DNA from: Butyriboletus loyo
Lineage: Eukaryota > Basidiomycota > Agaricomycetes > Boletales > Boletaceae
Length of the DNA stretch: 64,000 nt
Assembly (NCBI GenBank): GCA_038093515.1
Contig: JBBPSI010000083.1
Span: 1-64,000 of the forward strand
Direction: 5' to 3'
In this document: piece by piece, positions 48,160-61,869 of the stretch
How positions within the stretch are numbered: the first letter of the stretch is position 1
Layout: every line of letters begins with the position of its first letter
Notes under the pieces: model-generated
What the model saw: the letters and a program-made list of their open reading frames with translations, nothing else
Told to the model about the DNA's origin: nothing
The model's database searches: none
Program-made: the position numbers and the translations under genes

Positions 48160-50190
48160 CCGGATCCGTTGGATGGATGTGGTCCGGAGAAAGTCCAGAG
48201 TTACAGGATTCCGACAATCATATCGTCCTACAGAAAATTACATACTCTGTATGGTAGTCAATACAGAACTGGCATACTGTTTTTGGCGTGTAAAAAGACT
48301 CTGATCTTCTTTTGCTCGGTAGCGCCCCAAGTTTGACTGTCATGTAAGAAGCTCATAACTTCTTCATGAGGCTCATTTTATGAGCGCGTGCACAGGAAAA
48401 ACGAATCGCTCCGAGTTCGCACCCACGTTCGCGTGTTGAACGCGAGCGGCTGTCGTGATAGGGACCGTGACGGTGCTGACGTGCAAACGCGCTCACGTCG
48501 TCACGATTGCACGTGAACAGGCTGAGACGGTGCGATGGGGCGCGTGACGGACGGTAGTGGTGACAACGAGCGTGCTGGCCGCGTGCAGAGTAGTACGTGG
48601 CCGCGCTCGCATGAAATGAACGTCGCGACGGAGTCCGAAGAGAGGCCCGAGGACGCCCGATAGGCATTACTTGCTGATCGCACATTGGTGGAATTAATCG
48701 GGAGCGATCAGCCCATTTACGAGCTGGTGGGTAAATGCAGCGTACCGGTATAACTGTTACTTACTGTTACTTTGCCGTACAATCTTCAGGAATCAATGAA
48801 CGTGCTAATGGAGGTGATGGGAAACTAGGGACCGTTTGGAGCCCAATCTTCCCCCCCCAGACGCCGTGTGCGCGATAGATCGGTTTTGGTTTGTTGGCGT
48901 TGCGTTCGTGAGAGGCGAGAACGGCGGCACCAGTGCGTTCTTGCCTTGGCAACCTGTGGCTCAAGCTAGCATGTGCGCTGGAGATCGCACTTCGTAGTAG
49001 CGCTTTGCAACCATCATGAATCATCTCTTTCCTCCCAACGTTCTCTATTCTACCCTAATCTCCAACGCCCTCGAGCTGCGGATCCTGACAAGGTGGGTCA
49101 TTGATGGACTACGCATACATCGTCTTTTTCTTACGGTCCACTTGGAGCTGGACCATAGCCAGATACTGATAGAGTAGCGAAGGCCCGGTGCCGGACGACG
49201 CCGGTTCGAGACACGACAAAACTACAGGCGAGACAGACATCCATTCCATTTCCTCATGGGCACCTTTACCCCACAATCGAACCTTGCCAAACCCACGCTC
49301 CTCAGCTACACACACACACACACGTATTGAATTCATGCATAGAAAAGCTTGTTCAAGGGCGTCTCGAGGGAAAAGGTCGCCCTGCCATCGACGTTTCAAG
49401 TGTTGCATGGTGGCTTTGGCGGCATGTACGAGCAACCGACAGTTTCGAGCAAGCAATGATAATGCTTCTGGACGACCCAGGATGCCGGAACGCTGTACAC
49501 GCAGTGGGTGTTGTGTATTATATTACTATCTGGGCACACAGATGTCAGCATCGATCGCGTCACTCTGTATCAGAAGATGACGACTCATTCATTCATCGAC
49601 ATCAATTGCATCATTTAAATTATCAACTCGGGGTGAGCCTCATGCACATCATGGGGTTAGGTTATAGTTGTAGCGCTAGCGGATGCCTGATCAGTGATGC
49701 TGACAGATCGATCGAGAGTCAAAGAGCGCGTTGCCGTGTGTCTGACGGCGTCCTACCCGACCGAAACGATTTGCTCGATCATGTCAGTACACCGTATACT
49801 AATCTAGCGACGCGATCGGATCCGTGTCGGGTCGCCAACTCATCGCGATTCTGTGGACGATGACGCTATGCTGGTACGATCTGTCGTGAGTTCGTGCTGG
49901 GGCCACCAGTAATCGGTAATCGGCAATCTTTCGCAACAAACTCGGCACAAGTGACGCAACGATGACGACATTCCCGTGTACCGGTTGCGTGATCGTAAAA
50001 TTTCGGTCATACGGCCTCCGTAACGCGATCTCGATTCGGACGGACGGACGGACATATGCGCTGTTACAATCAACTATGAATACAAAAGCCATCTTCGGTT
50101 GAGCACTCCCACGAACAGTTATAAAAAAAAAATAACGAATAAGGACACTCCCAAAATATATAATTTAAACTGTATCCTCGAACGCGACAC
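48160..50190. other. No gene recognised
   Basis: About 2 kb without a supported gene. There is a short (CA)n at 49306-49323, and 49640-50010 repeats part of 43000-43560. The two longest frames (49188-49580 and 49327-49863, plus) overlap each other and have no motifs. Confidence 0.45.
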
Positions 50191-52147
50191 TCACGCCGTC
50201 GACGGCAACGACAAGGGTATCTTCCGTCTGAACCATACCCCACAGAGTTCCACGTCCGCCTCCGTCGTCGAACACGAAAAATCAAACTGGATGTCAGACA
50301 GGGACGGACAGTGCTCCGTCCACGTCTTCGCGTAACGTTTCTCCATACCGCATGCAACGAATTCTTTTCGGACCATGCTGCCAGGGAGAGCGACAGTGTT
50401 TATGGACGGAAAATCGAACGACGATGCCGTCCAAGGAGGTGAGGGAGCCACGCTTGAGCGGCGTACCAGCGACAAGCTGGCAGGGACAGGGACGTGTGCT
50501 TGGATGGAGCGAAACGGCGACGTTAACTTGAGCGTCTTCAACCCCCGGAAACGGGATATGATCGAGGTGACGATCCCGTACAGCGTCTAAGCGGAGCAAC
50601 ACGACAAGCAAGGTCGACAACGACACAACGATAGCAATGGATCGTTGGGGACGTACCTCGGCAGCATCATGGTCCGTCCACGACACTTCTACTTCGAGGG
50701 ATTTCATCGCCTCCGCCTTGCCCTCCCCTGTCAGCATGCTACCCGTGACGCCAAGAAACTTCTCCACGGTCCTCTTGTCGACCTCGGGGGCAAAGGTGAT
50801 GTGCATCTCGCGAACCCCGTTCAGAGAGCGAATCACGGAGCTAGGACGCAAACCCGTGTAAAGCGTCCCATGGACATCCAGCGTGAGGTGCTGAATTGGA
50901 TTGTTCATTGCATGGCACAGCATCGGGACTATCTCTGTGGATGCACGCAACGACTTGAGAGAAGGAAGGAGGGTGGCGTCTGTCCGCGACGGATCAGCAA
51001 CCGGGGCCCATTCGTCAATGAATGAAGGGTCTGTGCTGGCGTACTCGGCGAGGTGAGGAAAGGACAACGACTCGACAGATGGCTGAGTAGTGAGCCAACT
51101 GCGTAGCACTACCAGCTGCGATTGCGTCAGTTTCTTATCGAGGATAGTCAAATGAGTGAGAGAGAACGTGAGCGATGGTGTAAGAGAGAGTATGGACGCA
51201 AAGGAGGGAAGTGTGAGGGACTTGAGATTGTACATGTTCTGAAGCGCTTGTCGGACGTCGTTCGAGGGAATGCAAGGAACGCAATCATCCGTCGAAGCAA
51301 CCTCCCAGGACGGCCAAGAGTGACAATGCAAGGCGACGACCAGTGCTGCGAGTTCCTGCTCGCATGCCAAGACGTTATAGAGTTTCTCCAGCGCTAACTC
51401 TGGCATCGTCTGGACATTGAGCGCATGGTACAGCGCATATCTGGCAGCGGCACAGAACCCACGGCATACCAGCGCAACGACAGCGAGTTCGTTCCGCGGA
51501 AGGAATTCAAGGACGAGTCGGAAGATGGGGTCCGGGAGCGCGATACTGACAGATGCTGTGCAACGCTGAGGCGGATGCGGCCCACAAGACTCGGATCTCT
51601 CGGAATGAAATGCGCCACTCGATAAATTTGGCAAACTCGCGAAGCCTATTGGAGCCGTGTCTCCGCCTTCCTGAATCTCCCGTCCGAAACTCTCGCTATC
51701 CGTAATGGAGTTATCGGACCCGAGAAGACTCGCCCGCCTTCCCAGACCGCTAGGCCGCCGGATTTCAAGGGAGGATTGTGGGGTGGTGGTGGAGTCGGTG
51801 GAAAATCTAGGAAGGGGGTTTCGATGGTGTGTGCATCTGTATTCGATCCCTGCAGAACTCGCACCCCTCGGCGACGACAACGCCTTTGGAAGGGTCCGGC
51901 GACGGACAGTAAAGAGAGTGGAGACACGCCTGAAGAGGGTGGCTTCGGACTGAGAACGAGTGCGCAGGGTCTGAGGACCCTCAGACTGCTTCGGGGGGAA
52001 AGCTCTGTCCCTGGGCTGTGTTGTAGAGGTCAAAGGATCGACTGAACGACGGGAAAGGAACAGCATTGCAAAATGTGCGATGTGTGTGGAATCTTGGTTG
52101 GAGGGGGGTACATGGAAAAAGGGAACGAGCACTTGCATGGTGTACAT
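50191..52147 (-). CDS. F-box protein
   Basis: Probable substrate adaptor of an SCF ubiquitin ligase. One large exon plus a short 3' exon, joined across an intron at about 50587-50656. After a disordered Ser/Arg-rich N-terminus of about 200 residues comes the F-box: IALPDPIFRLVLEFLPRNEL and AVVALVCRGFCAAARYALYH. Leucine-rich repeat-like segments follow (NMYNLKSLTLPSFASI; SLTHLTILDKKL; SVESLSFPHLAEY; GVREMHITFAPEV). The last exon continues TLYGIVTSIISRFRGLKTLK and ends IPLSLPSTA at TGA 50191-50193. Either ATG 52147 or ATG 52066 (MLFLSRRSVDPL) could start it; the second removes a Met-rich hydrophobic lead. Substrate unknown. Confidence 0.85.
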
Positions 52148-52484
52148 TTACTCAATTATTTAACACTTTGCTGTAAGTTGCCCTCATCGGCAAGATCGCG
52201 TACTACAGTCTCAATCAGGCTCAGGGTAAAGGCGAACCAACGGCGACTGCCAACATTTTGGAGGTGTCAGGGCTGTTGTCAGGGTCTCAGATTACTGCTC
52301 TTCCAAGCTGCAGGCCCATCTCCCCAACAGCATCAATCACGCCTGCGAAACGTCGAGTGCAAAACATACTAGTTTCCACACGGAATAAAATGTGGTTGAA
52401 TATGAGCTGGAGTCGCAGTTCTACATATGAAAGTTTACCACTTCAGGGACTTGCACTCTTATGTAAGTAATTTCAAGGGGCATT
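52148..52484. other. Gap between F-box and oxoprolinase-like genes
   Basis: Searched for the missing HyuB half of the oxoprolinase on the minus strand. One short piece (RRFAGVIDAVGEMGLQLGRA) is open but does not resemble HyuB. No other feature. Confidence 0.4.
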
Positions 52485-55396
52485 CTACGCGAGCGTCACA
52501 TAGAGATGGTTGCTGGTCAATACCGCCCTTGCCCGGGGAACCACCACGATCGTCTGTGTGTCGTCGATAATCATCGCAGGCCCGGTCACTTCATCCCCAA
52601 CCCTCAAATGCTCCAAGAAAAACACAGGCGTGTCAGGAACCCGTCCGACCCTGTCAAAATAGACGCTCTTCATGGACACCGCTTGCGAACGGTGCGCTGG
52701 ACGTCTCGCGAGCCGGTCTATCTCCGAGTAAACCGACTCCCCCAGGGAATCAAACGTCTTTCCGATACCGCGTACCTGCACGAGCGTGAGCAAGGCGCGC
52801 TTCAAGCTACAATAAAAAAACCTGCCTTGATATCATCGACAATAATCGACTTGGTCTCTAACAGAAATCCGAATTCCGACTTGTAGATCCTCTTAAACGC
52901 TGCCTCAAAGTCCTCCTTTCCATCTCCGTCGTCTGCGTTCGGCAAGACCATCAACGCGGTGTCCGTCCCTTCAAAACGCATGTTTAGCATTCGTTCAACA
53001 GTCACCCGATCGCCTTCAAATCCTTGACGAGCTAGTTCTTCGCGGACAGCACTCGTGAGTTTATCCATGCGAGCAAGAAGAGAAGGACGCGCAGCACTGG
53101 AATAGAATGCCGAGGATGGCTCTTGGAGCTCGAATGCACTGACAGATCGCGCATGAGTCGGAATGTACGAATACGTTTCTTTCACCTTACCGATCAGCTA
53201 ACGCAAGGCCATAGGCAGATAAAATAGAGCTGTAGCGATGTATCAGGATCGTCTTGATTCCCAAAAGGCTCGCTATCTCGCAAGCATGTTGGCCCCCTGC
53301 ACCGCCGAAACTCGCCAGTCTGTAGACGATGGGAGGGCATGTCCGTCAATTCGAACAGTACCTACATGTGCTTTCCGGTGGAGTATCCTCGGGCCTCTGT
53401 CAGGGCGCGAATCGGACGACACATTGTCTCATTGGCAACCTTGATGAAACTGTTGCGTTCGTGAGAACCCTCGTGTGTGCTGTACGCAAGTTCCGGCACC
53501 CACCCATAAACGATCTCGTCCAAGTCGAATGGTCGCTCCTGCGTCTCATTGATTTTTCTGGCCAGCACCTCGAAAGCCGTTTGGGATGCGACGATATCCA
53601 GCGACTCGTTCTCCGACTTTCCAAATATCTTTGGAAAGTAATCCGGAATCAAGCGTCCAAGAAGAAGATTCGCGTCTGTCACCGCCAACGGACCTCCCTT
53701 TCTGCATCGAATGCTATCACCCACAAAGCCATCCTTGTTGGTTCATCGAAGCTCACCTATAACATGCCGGACCTGGCTCAGCTCCAGCGCTCTCAGGCCC
53801 TGCTAGAAACAGTCCGTTGCGGAAGGTGAGGCACGAACCTCCTCCGGCGGCAACGGTGTTGATATCGAGTTGCGGTGACTGGATGGTCACTCCTGCTGTC
53901 GTGGTTTCGTACACGACTTCATACCGACCGTCGAAACGCGACACGTCGGTCGACGTTCCACCCACGTCAATACTACAGAACTTGGTCATCAGTCATTCAG
54001 TGAGAGGCGAAAAAAACGCACCCAATGATCGGGTACTTTCTTTTCTCGTCCCAACTCGTCAAGGCATACCCGACTACACCACCAGCAGGTCCACTCAGAA
54101 TGCTCTTGAGTCCAGAAAAGTTGTGAAGGTCCAAAAGACCGCCATCGCTTCCCATGAACTCGACGCGGGGACTCCTAGTCCGACCATCCTTCAGCTGGGC
54201 ATCGAATCCTTGGAAGAAACCATCCAGGTATTCGCGTAGGATCGGCGTGAGGTACGCATCCGCGGTAGACGAGATCCCACGTGGGACCACTTTGATCATC
54301 GGAAGGAGCTGCGACGATTCCGAGACCTGGGTGAACCCGATCTCGCGTGCCAGCTTTCCAATCTGCGTCTCGTGATCGGGAAACGTATACGAATGAACGA
54401 GGACGATGGCCAACGAGCGGTATCCCGCCTCGTACAAGCACTCGAGGTCCTGTCGCACGACCGCGAGATCTGTGTCGCATAGCAATCACGTTATGAGAGA
54501 AAAGCGTTGAGCGTGGAGGATTCCAAGCAAGGAGATCGAACAGTGAAAATGTTCGTGATAGATGAGCATCCGCGTACAGACCTGGTCGTTTCAAAATCCG
54601 AACGGCTTCTCCAGATATACCTCTCACGATTTCCCCTGGTCCCTCCGCGTCCCCCTCTCCATCCCATCCAGGGCCCCTAAATCCCCGCCGCACCGAGCCG
54701 TCTTCGTTCCACTGCACCGCGTGCTCCTCGGCCTTGGGATCCGACGTATACCCGACGAGCGTCACCCGCTCGTCCACTTCGACGACGTCCGAGTAGAGCG
54801 TCGCTGCGCGTCGGATGTTCAGATCAAAGATCCGCGGACGGGATTGGTTCCCGATCAAGAGAAGGTCTTTGAATCCTTTGGTGATGAGCAACGCATGTCT
54901 GTGGCCTTTGCGTTCCAAGAGCGCATTGGTAGCGACCGTCGTAGACAGTCTGATGTAATCTACGTTTTTTTTTTTTTTTCAGCCTAGCGCACACACGGAG
55001 TCCGAAAGATCTCCGTCGAGACGAACGCACCAATCTTGCTCGTATCGAGTACGCTCCCTCGTCTAATCTTTTCCCCCGTCACGATCTCCAACACTCTCCG
55101 AATTCCCTCGGTCGGCGCATCCTCGTAGTTGTTCGGATCTTGGGATACTGCCAACGAAACACGGTCAGCCCCTGTGTGGACGGTCCAAAAACGGGAGGGG
55201 CGCCCTTACACACTTACAGAGTTTCACCACGAGCTCTCTGCGCTCGCCGGGACGGTTTGGATCAGGGTAGGATCTAACGTCGACGTCGAGCGTCAAGAAG
55301 ATTCGACCACTGAATATGACCAACGTACGCATGGACGTCACAAAACGTACCCCCTCGATCTGCACAAATCCTGATGGATCTATCTGGAATAACCAT
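52485..55396 (-). CDS. 5-oxoprolinase-type protein, HyuA half only
   Basis: Eukaryotic 5-oxoprolinase hydrolyses 5-oxo-L-proline to glutamate with ATP, and normally fuses HyuA and HyuB halves (~1,270 aa). This gene starts [20 protein letters not shown], with the nucleotide-binding DRGGTFCD. It continues [143 protein letters not shown] and [14 protein letters not shown]. Exons join in frame over short introns (one holds a run of about 15 A). It then stops at [22 protein letters not shown] 52485-52487, at the HyuA/HyuB border. About 730 aa. It could be a genuine HyuA-type paralogue or a truncated OXP1. Confidence 0.8.
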
Positions 55397-55399
55397 CTT

Positions 55400-55902
55400 G
55401 ACTACAGGATAGAGTAGAGGGATGTTGAGGAACGTCACAGTCGTATCATAAGGGGGAGCGCCTAGTGATAAGCACGATATATGACCCCCCGTGATCTCAC
55501 AGCCCAAATATCTCAAGCCAAACATTCCCAGCGAAAAAACTCAATTGGATTTGTTTAAATATCCAAGACACTGCACTAGTAGAGGTAAGGGAAGGGACAG
55601 TGGATGTCAGATAAGAAGGGAAGAGAGAACATAGCTACTAGTAGTTATCAACGATTGGCAAGTATTCCAGGAACAGTTATTAGATGAAAAAAAAACACAT
55701 TCAAGTTAGCAATTGGATCAAAGAATCGAGTTTCGTATGAAAGACGGCAACAGAAAGAGAAAAGAAGGCGAAAACAGATAATGAACGGTCTGACTATATG
55801 TATACTAGAATCCATCCATCTCCGAGACAGACAAAAAAAAGGACACGGGTATCGGTGGTTGGCCACGAGCACTGCGTGGAATTTTTCGAAACCCAACATA
55901 CT
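55400..55902. other. Intergenic, no gene
   Basis: Holds the 3' end of the Msb1-like gene and the promoter of the oxoprolinase-like gene. Contains A-rich tracts (55687-55695). Nothing else seen. Confidence 0.4.
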
Positions 55903-58900
55903 TTACACATCAAACTGAGGTCCCTCTTCTTCCTCCTCTTCCTCCATGACATTGTGAAGAGGAGCACCGTGAATGTATCGCCCTGGGCTGTTGCGACCAG
56001 ATTCTGCAAAGAGATCTGGTTCAGGTGGCGATAGATAGTCTACTCCGGATTCAGATTCAGCCTCGTCCCCAATTTCCGGAGGGTCACATTCAGGCACGGA
56101 AACGGGCGATGGGATTCTAGCGGTCGGGGAAACAGGCGGAAGTTCTACGTTCTTGGATGGCAATGGCGAGGATTGAACTGGGATTTTGGATGGGGTAGTG
56201 CAGGTGAGGCTTTGCCTCTCTCGTTCGCGGTACATTTCAATGAGTGATGCAGTTTTGCTCTGCGGTGTGGACTTGGGAGTATCATTGTTGGATTGCATGA
56301 TTTGCGGCAATGTCATAGATTCGGCTCGGGAATGCGAGCTCTCCTTTTCTTCTCTGCTTCTTTCATAATCGACGAAATCGGGAACGTCTATGTCGCGAGT
56401 TGGCGAAGACGACGCCGAGGGACCATATTCGCTTCCCTCCGTCTCAAAGGACGGTCTCATTGTGTCCGGCGCCGGAATAGTAGTGCTTTCAGGCGTCCCA
56501 TATACCACATTATCTGGTACATCATCACCATCAGAGTCGTCTGCGTTAACCTGTGGTCGTACCGATAGACCATCAGGTCGTCGCTCGGGGTGCAGATCAA
56601 AGTATCCAAGTCGCTTGCTCTTCGGATACGACATCACCGACTCGATGTCGGGGTCTTGCTCTTTTGGTTTCTCCTTAAGGGTTGGGTTTGGAAGTGACTC
56701 CACGATCGGCTGATGTGCTTGTATTTCTTCGTCGTCAGAAAGTGGAGAGCGCGCACGAACGCCAGCGAGGACCAATGCAATTTCTTGACTCGCCAGCTCG
56801 GGATCAGAGCGCCCGCCTTTGAGAACCTTTCCCCCTGGTCGGCGTTCAGCCTCCTGCGACCCCATCCTGCGGCCGTGGGCGGCGACAAGTATATCAACCC
56901 AGGCGTCATCTCTCGACATCCTTCGTTCCTGCTTCTCAGCAGGCGTGAGTGCCTTCATGCTGGAGCTCTCATTCAATTCATCATCACTGTAACTCGCTAA
57001 GCGCGTCTCAAAATCCACGGTCGAGTACTCAGCTGGCACTAGTGTTGAGCGTCGTACCACAGACGGACTGGGCACAGGGATCCGAAACCGCCGCTTGGGG
57101 GTGAGGGGAGTGTCCGAGGGCACGCGCTCCAACTGCCTTACTGGAGAGACACGACCAGAGTGTGCAGTACCCGGTCGCGAGTGTACAGTATGGTCACTGT
57201 CTCCATGCGTTGCCGGGGAAATCGTAACCATAGGAGCGGCTTTCGACAGCGTGAGTATTTTGCTGCCATTGGACCTCAGCATCCCCTCAAACTCCACCTC
57301 GCGGAGGGTTGGACTTTTGGGAACGTGGCCCACAACGTAAGGCCGGCCATTCAACGTCGCAGCAGGTTTCCATGGCCTCGATTTGCTGGACGGCGAAAAC
57401 AGAAAGGGCAACCGACGCTTAGTCCCAGAGTCCTTTGCAAGTTGCTGCCTGTACTCCAATGGTACGAATTCTTCGAAGAGAAAGACAGTGATTGCGGTGC
57501 GCGGGTCGCCTCCGATGGCCGAGTTCTTGCCGAGCGGGAGGGACTTGAACTCGATCTGTGTAATATAGGTAAGTAAGAGACTCCACTTAAAACAACAACA
57601 TAACGGGATTACCAAGGCCCAATTACACTCCCTATCTGTCTCCTCGCCACGCTCAATGTCCATCCACCCACCACCATAAACCAAGTCACAAAAAACATTC
57701 ATGAACGCCTCCTCAATCATTTCTTCGGATCCCATGACGGGCTCGGTGTCCCACCCAAACGGAGGAAGCGCACGCTGAGTCTTCTTCAGTTTTTTGGTAA
57801 TGCTCGCGTTCTGCGTTGGCCACGACGAGATGGAATGGGCAACGGGGGTGCTGAACTGAAGTGTAGCGCTGAGGCGAGCGTCCGTGCGGTTGAAACCAAT
57901 GGCAGAAAAGTCGTTCCAATTCATGGTCGTACGCTTGGCTGATCGAGTCTGTCGAGAACTTTAGCACATATTGTATTAGCCGTCTCCATGAACTTACCGT
58001 CCTTTCGCTCTCGGTCAGGTCAAACTGGAGCTTTTTCTCGTCAGCTTCCACCGTTCCAAAACCCATGGCCTCGAATTCGCCCCACTTGAGCTCGGACAGA
58101 TTCCTAAAGCGGTCCTCGCCTTCTCTGAGACCTAGACCAAGTTTATCTTTCTTATCGCTTGATGTCGACGTCCCTGACGAAGTACTCGAGGTAGCAGATG
58201 AGGTCCCGACAGTGGGAGACGTGTAGGGGTGGAAATTCCCAGGCATATCCATTCTCTTCTTATATCCCTCCGAGTAACGTGGTGGTAGCTTTAGCGCAGA
58301 GGGTGCGATACGCTCCCATTCCTTAGAACTACCCAATCCACGATTGCCATCCTGACCGAATCGGGGGCCGGATGCCCAGCTGGCAGCCGTCTTGACCAAG
58401 TCTGGCGAGTACATCCGGACGTTACGACGGACGCTGACCACACGCATCGTCCGCGCCCCGCGGCGTGCTTGCGGTTTATCCTGCTTCTCCTTGATGTGTA
58501 AACAGGGCAGCATGGAGGGGTATCCTCTGATCCAATCTTTGAGACGGGTGGGAACGCCAAGGGTGCTGGCGCTCCCAAAGGTGATGTTGGTATTAATGTC
58601 AGAACGCACACCTGAGGCCTTGGGTGCGTCCTGCCACCGGATGAATGCCAGCATGATGTGTTCCGTAGCGTTGACAGCACGAAGGTAATGAATGTAGGTG
58701 TGATGGAACGAAAGACAAGCTGGACCCAAGCCGAAAAGTAAGGGTGCAAACAGCGGCGAGAGTGTCGGCGGTGTGTGACCAGAAGATGCGCTGTGTGCCG
58801 TGAAGCGGATGAGAAGACTCAAGAGAGTCCATAGAATCGTCCTTAAAACCGGAGGTAACGGCGGTAAGAAGGTTTCAAAGTGCGTCGGAGGGTAGTTGAG

Positions 58901-59703
58901 CGCTGGTGAGGCACCGAGGAAAATAATTAATTAGTGGTCGACGCCTCGTGTCCGTGAAAAGATCAAGGGAGAATGGAATGATGCATACCGGCTTCTGAGT
59001 CACGGAATTCCATGTAATGTTCCCAAGAGACAAGACCGCGGACCGCTTGTCCGCCAACTACTCTTACGACCCGCGCTAGACCCCAACGGATGCACATTCC
59101 CAGCTCATGTGGGCCTGCGAAGCGAGCTTCTTCACGCCAGCGATGTTCTGCCTCTCTAGAGGAAGGATTGATGCAGGTATCCAGAAAGGCGCGAATGAGG
59201 CGCTTGATCGCTGACGAGGAGATGTCAAGAGCGAGAGTGGAGAAAATGAAGGGCGTCGTGAGGCAGCGGGTGCCGAGTTCGACGGCAATGACATCCACAA
59301 GGCGCGCAACGTCCTCGAGACCAAGGATGACATGGCGCTCGTAAGAAAGGTAGCCATAATCGTGTTCCAATGTCTTTTCCTCGCCAGATTCATCACGAGG
59401 TCGTTCGAGATTGGAAGGGAGGAAACTACCGTCTGGTATCTGCGCAACGAGGTCGCTTATATCGCGGTCTTGTTTGGGTGAGCTCAATGTGCGCGCTCTG
59501 GGCTGGCCGTCCTGGCCTTTCTTCTTCTCCTTTGCACCGTCCTTTTTCAAGGACATTGGGAGAGGTGAACGGGAACCAGAGCCTCTGCTGTCCACACGGC
59601 CGAACTCATCGTAAGCGGGCTGTGCGCTAGCTACGAGAGCATTGCCGGAAGATTTCTTGCCTGGTGTTGAGGTTGTCCTTGAACGCGAGAATAAGCTGGG
59701 CAT
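55903..59703 (-). CDS. Msb1/Mug8-type morphogenesis protein (DUF1708, RhoGAP-like)
   Basis: The family links Rho GTPase signalling to polarised growth and wall synthesis. Starts MPSLFSRSRTTSTPGKKSSG with a basic, Ser-rich lead. The conserved domain follows: YGYLSYERHVILGLEDVARL, VDVIAVELGTRCLTTPFIFS, LDISSSAIKRLIRAFLDTC, EARFAGPHELGMCIRWGLAR and VRGLVSWEHYMEFRDSEA. The second large exon continues LLIRFTAHSASSGHTPPTLS, FGLGPACLSFHHTYIHYLRA and TEHIMLAFIRWQDAP, with the conserved KDWIRGYPSMLPC. The C-terminal ~600 residues are acidic, Ser/Pro-rich and disordered, ending EEEEEEGPQFDV at 55903. About 1,100 residues in five or six exons. The family assignment comes from the N-terminal block; the GTPase partner is unknown. 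Confidence 0.75.
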
Positions 59704-61203
59704 GGAGAAAAGATAGAAGAAGAAGAAGAAGAAAAGGGGGAGAACGGGCTCTCGCGGCCAACCTCTGGAACGGGTTGGAAGAGGAACTTGGAGCGTCAAT
59801 TTCTCACACTCAAATCGGACCAAGTCCAAGAAGAAACTTTGACGTACAACCCAAAAACACTACGAACGTTATAACCCTCTCTCGTCGTGACCCACGGACT
59901 AGTAACGAATCCATATCCTCGCAAGTGATACCCAGTCCCATCGAAATGAATCGTATCGTGCCAGTGCCCATCCCCTTGGCAACCACAATAACAAGAACGC
60001 ATGCCTGGAGTCCATCCCTTCTCGTACCGAAAATGCGGTGATCGATGCCCTGAAGAAGACTGAGCGGTCACTCGTCGACTCGAAACTTATGGCTGATCAC
60101 CAGGGGCATAGCTCACCAGCGTGCACAGAACCTTGTCCCGGATCGAAACGGAACAATGGTGAAGTACAGGAAGGTCACCAATGCCACTGCAAGAGAATCG
60201 TCAACGACCGCCACATTGAAACTTACGTATCTATTCCGCAGCGGCGACTACTCGTCCGTGAAGGCTACTCCAGTACCAGATATCACTAGATCCGGAGCTT
60301 GTTTGTGAGTGCGCAAGTTATTCGACCGAGAGCTAATTACACCGAGATATCGCATTGGATGTCCGCCCGAGTTACAGGCAAAACTAGAAAACATCAATAT
60401 CAATGGACTATGTGTAAGATTGATGGTTACTGCCATTGGTACGTCAAGCGCCTAAAGGTGTTGTGAACTTATAGATAGTCTCAGATCTGGCAGTGCTCAA
60501 ATTAACCTCTCTATTCGCAATCACTTGTAGCTATCTCTTCCCCAGACTCAAGGTTGATACATACCTGCAAATTCACTCAAAGGTGAGCATTAAAGTGTGA
60601 CCCGGTATACTAATTTACATAATCCATTCTCTAGTACACCAGGAAAACTTGATCATGCTCGCGCTTGCATGATCGTTCCTGTTGCGGTAATCTGACTGTA
60701 GTTACAAATCAAGCTTCTTGTCACACCCATACCACGCCTTAGAGTCGAGCAAGCACTTCTAGTTGACCCGCTCCCCTCGGCGCACCATGCAAAAGAGGTG
60801 ATGATTCATCGCGCTCGATCGTCACGAAGAGATAAGTTTGGTCCTCGCTCCCATCGCTTTGGGCTTACACTACGTGCCTCGGGGCATCTCGTTTGGCTAC
60901 TGGCAGCGGATCTGAGTTCCTACCGTCATCTTCTCCGGTCTGGTTGTATATTAGGTCCGGCGCAATTGTGTCATGTCGGAATGAACCCACGTTGTACTAC
61001 TTTTACCATATGAGAGCAATCACATTTGCCGTGAAATGTTGGGATGGGACCGCTGCAAAAAAGAAAGAGAGATCTGTCTCGCGCCGTTCTCAGTGCCCGA
61101 AACCTACACTCGGCTCTGCGCACCTACCCATGGACCATGGCCCAAGGGGATCAAGCCCACTGGCCCTGCCGTGGAAGCGCACATACAAACCAAACATCCC
61201 GGA
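59704..61203. other. No gene recognised
   Basis: 5' flank of the Msb1-like gene, with a CTT/GAA tract (59718-59735), then 1.2 kb with only short frames. No RNA gene or repeat recognised. Confidence 0.45.
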
Positions 61204-61728
61204 ATGAACACCCCGGCCGTCGTCACAACGCTTGACAACCTGCCAGCTGAGATATTGTGAAACACAATCAACTACAAAAATGGGGAAATTTCCTCCATTC
61301 ACCCGTCAACTTGAAACCGCAGCATGACCTCGCACGTTATACAAGTAGAACTCAACCCCTCCGTTTCGCATGCGGAACAGGCGCTATCTCGTCACGGGTC
61401 GGTTTCGAGGTCGGCGCCTGACAAATCTAAAATCTCCGGCCACCAACAAAGACGACGAGAAACCGTCACTCGACATGAAGTATCGCTTACCTCCCACTAT
61501 AAGGGACGCGGGACCCTTCCCACTGGACGAGCGTTATTTATGGACCTGTTTCTATTGATGCTTGCCGAGTTCAAAGATTATTCTGCCTCCTTCGATTCCG
61601 TTGACGTTCCTTTTCTACCCATAGAATACGACGCCATAAACGGAGGGCATGCGGTTCACATCTACAATGTCGCTTCCACAGCCTACCTCGACATCATGGA
61701 TAAGCTGGACGATCGAGAGAAGGGATGA
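61204..61728 (+). pseudogene. F-box-like gene remnant
   Basis: Begins MNTPAVVTTLDNLPAEIL, a typical F-box lead (LPxEIL), but meets a stop immediately. A shifted frame resumes with NTINY and KMGKFPPFTRQLETAA-like text, and a third frame continues to 61728 with FMDLFLLMLAEFKDYSASF and YNVASTAYLDIMDKLDDREK. The breaks lack clear splice signals. Read as a decayed F-box gene; the last frame could belong to something else. Confidence 0.3.
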
Positions 61729-61869
61729 AATAACAAAATTTGAGAGCGCACTACGAAAGACGGATCGCAAGCGATAAACCAACTTTCCCTAGAAAATCAT
61801 GGTGATTATCACGGGAAAACAAAGGATGGCGATTCCTTACTTCCTACAGCTGTGCTACCGCTCCCGAGA

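Noticed and set aside
57095..57576. Plus-strand frames opposite the Msb1-like gene
   Set aside because: Shadow frames of the long disordered, Ser/Pro-rich coding region on the minus strand.
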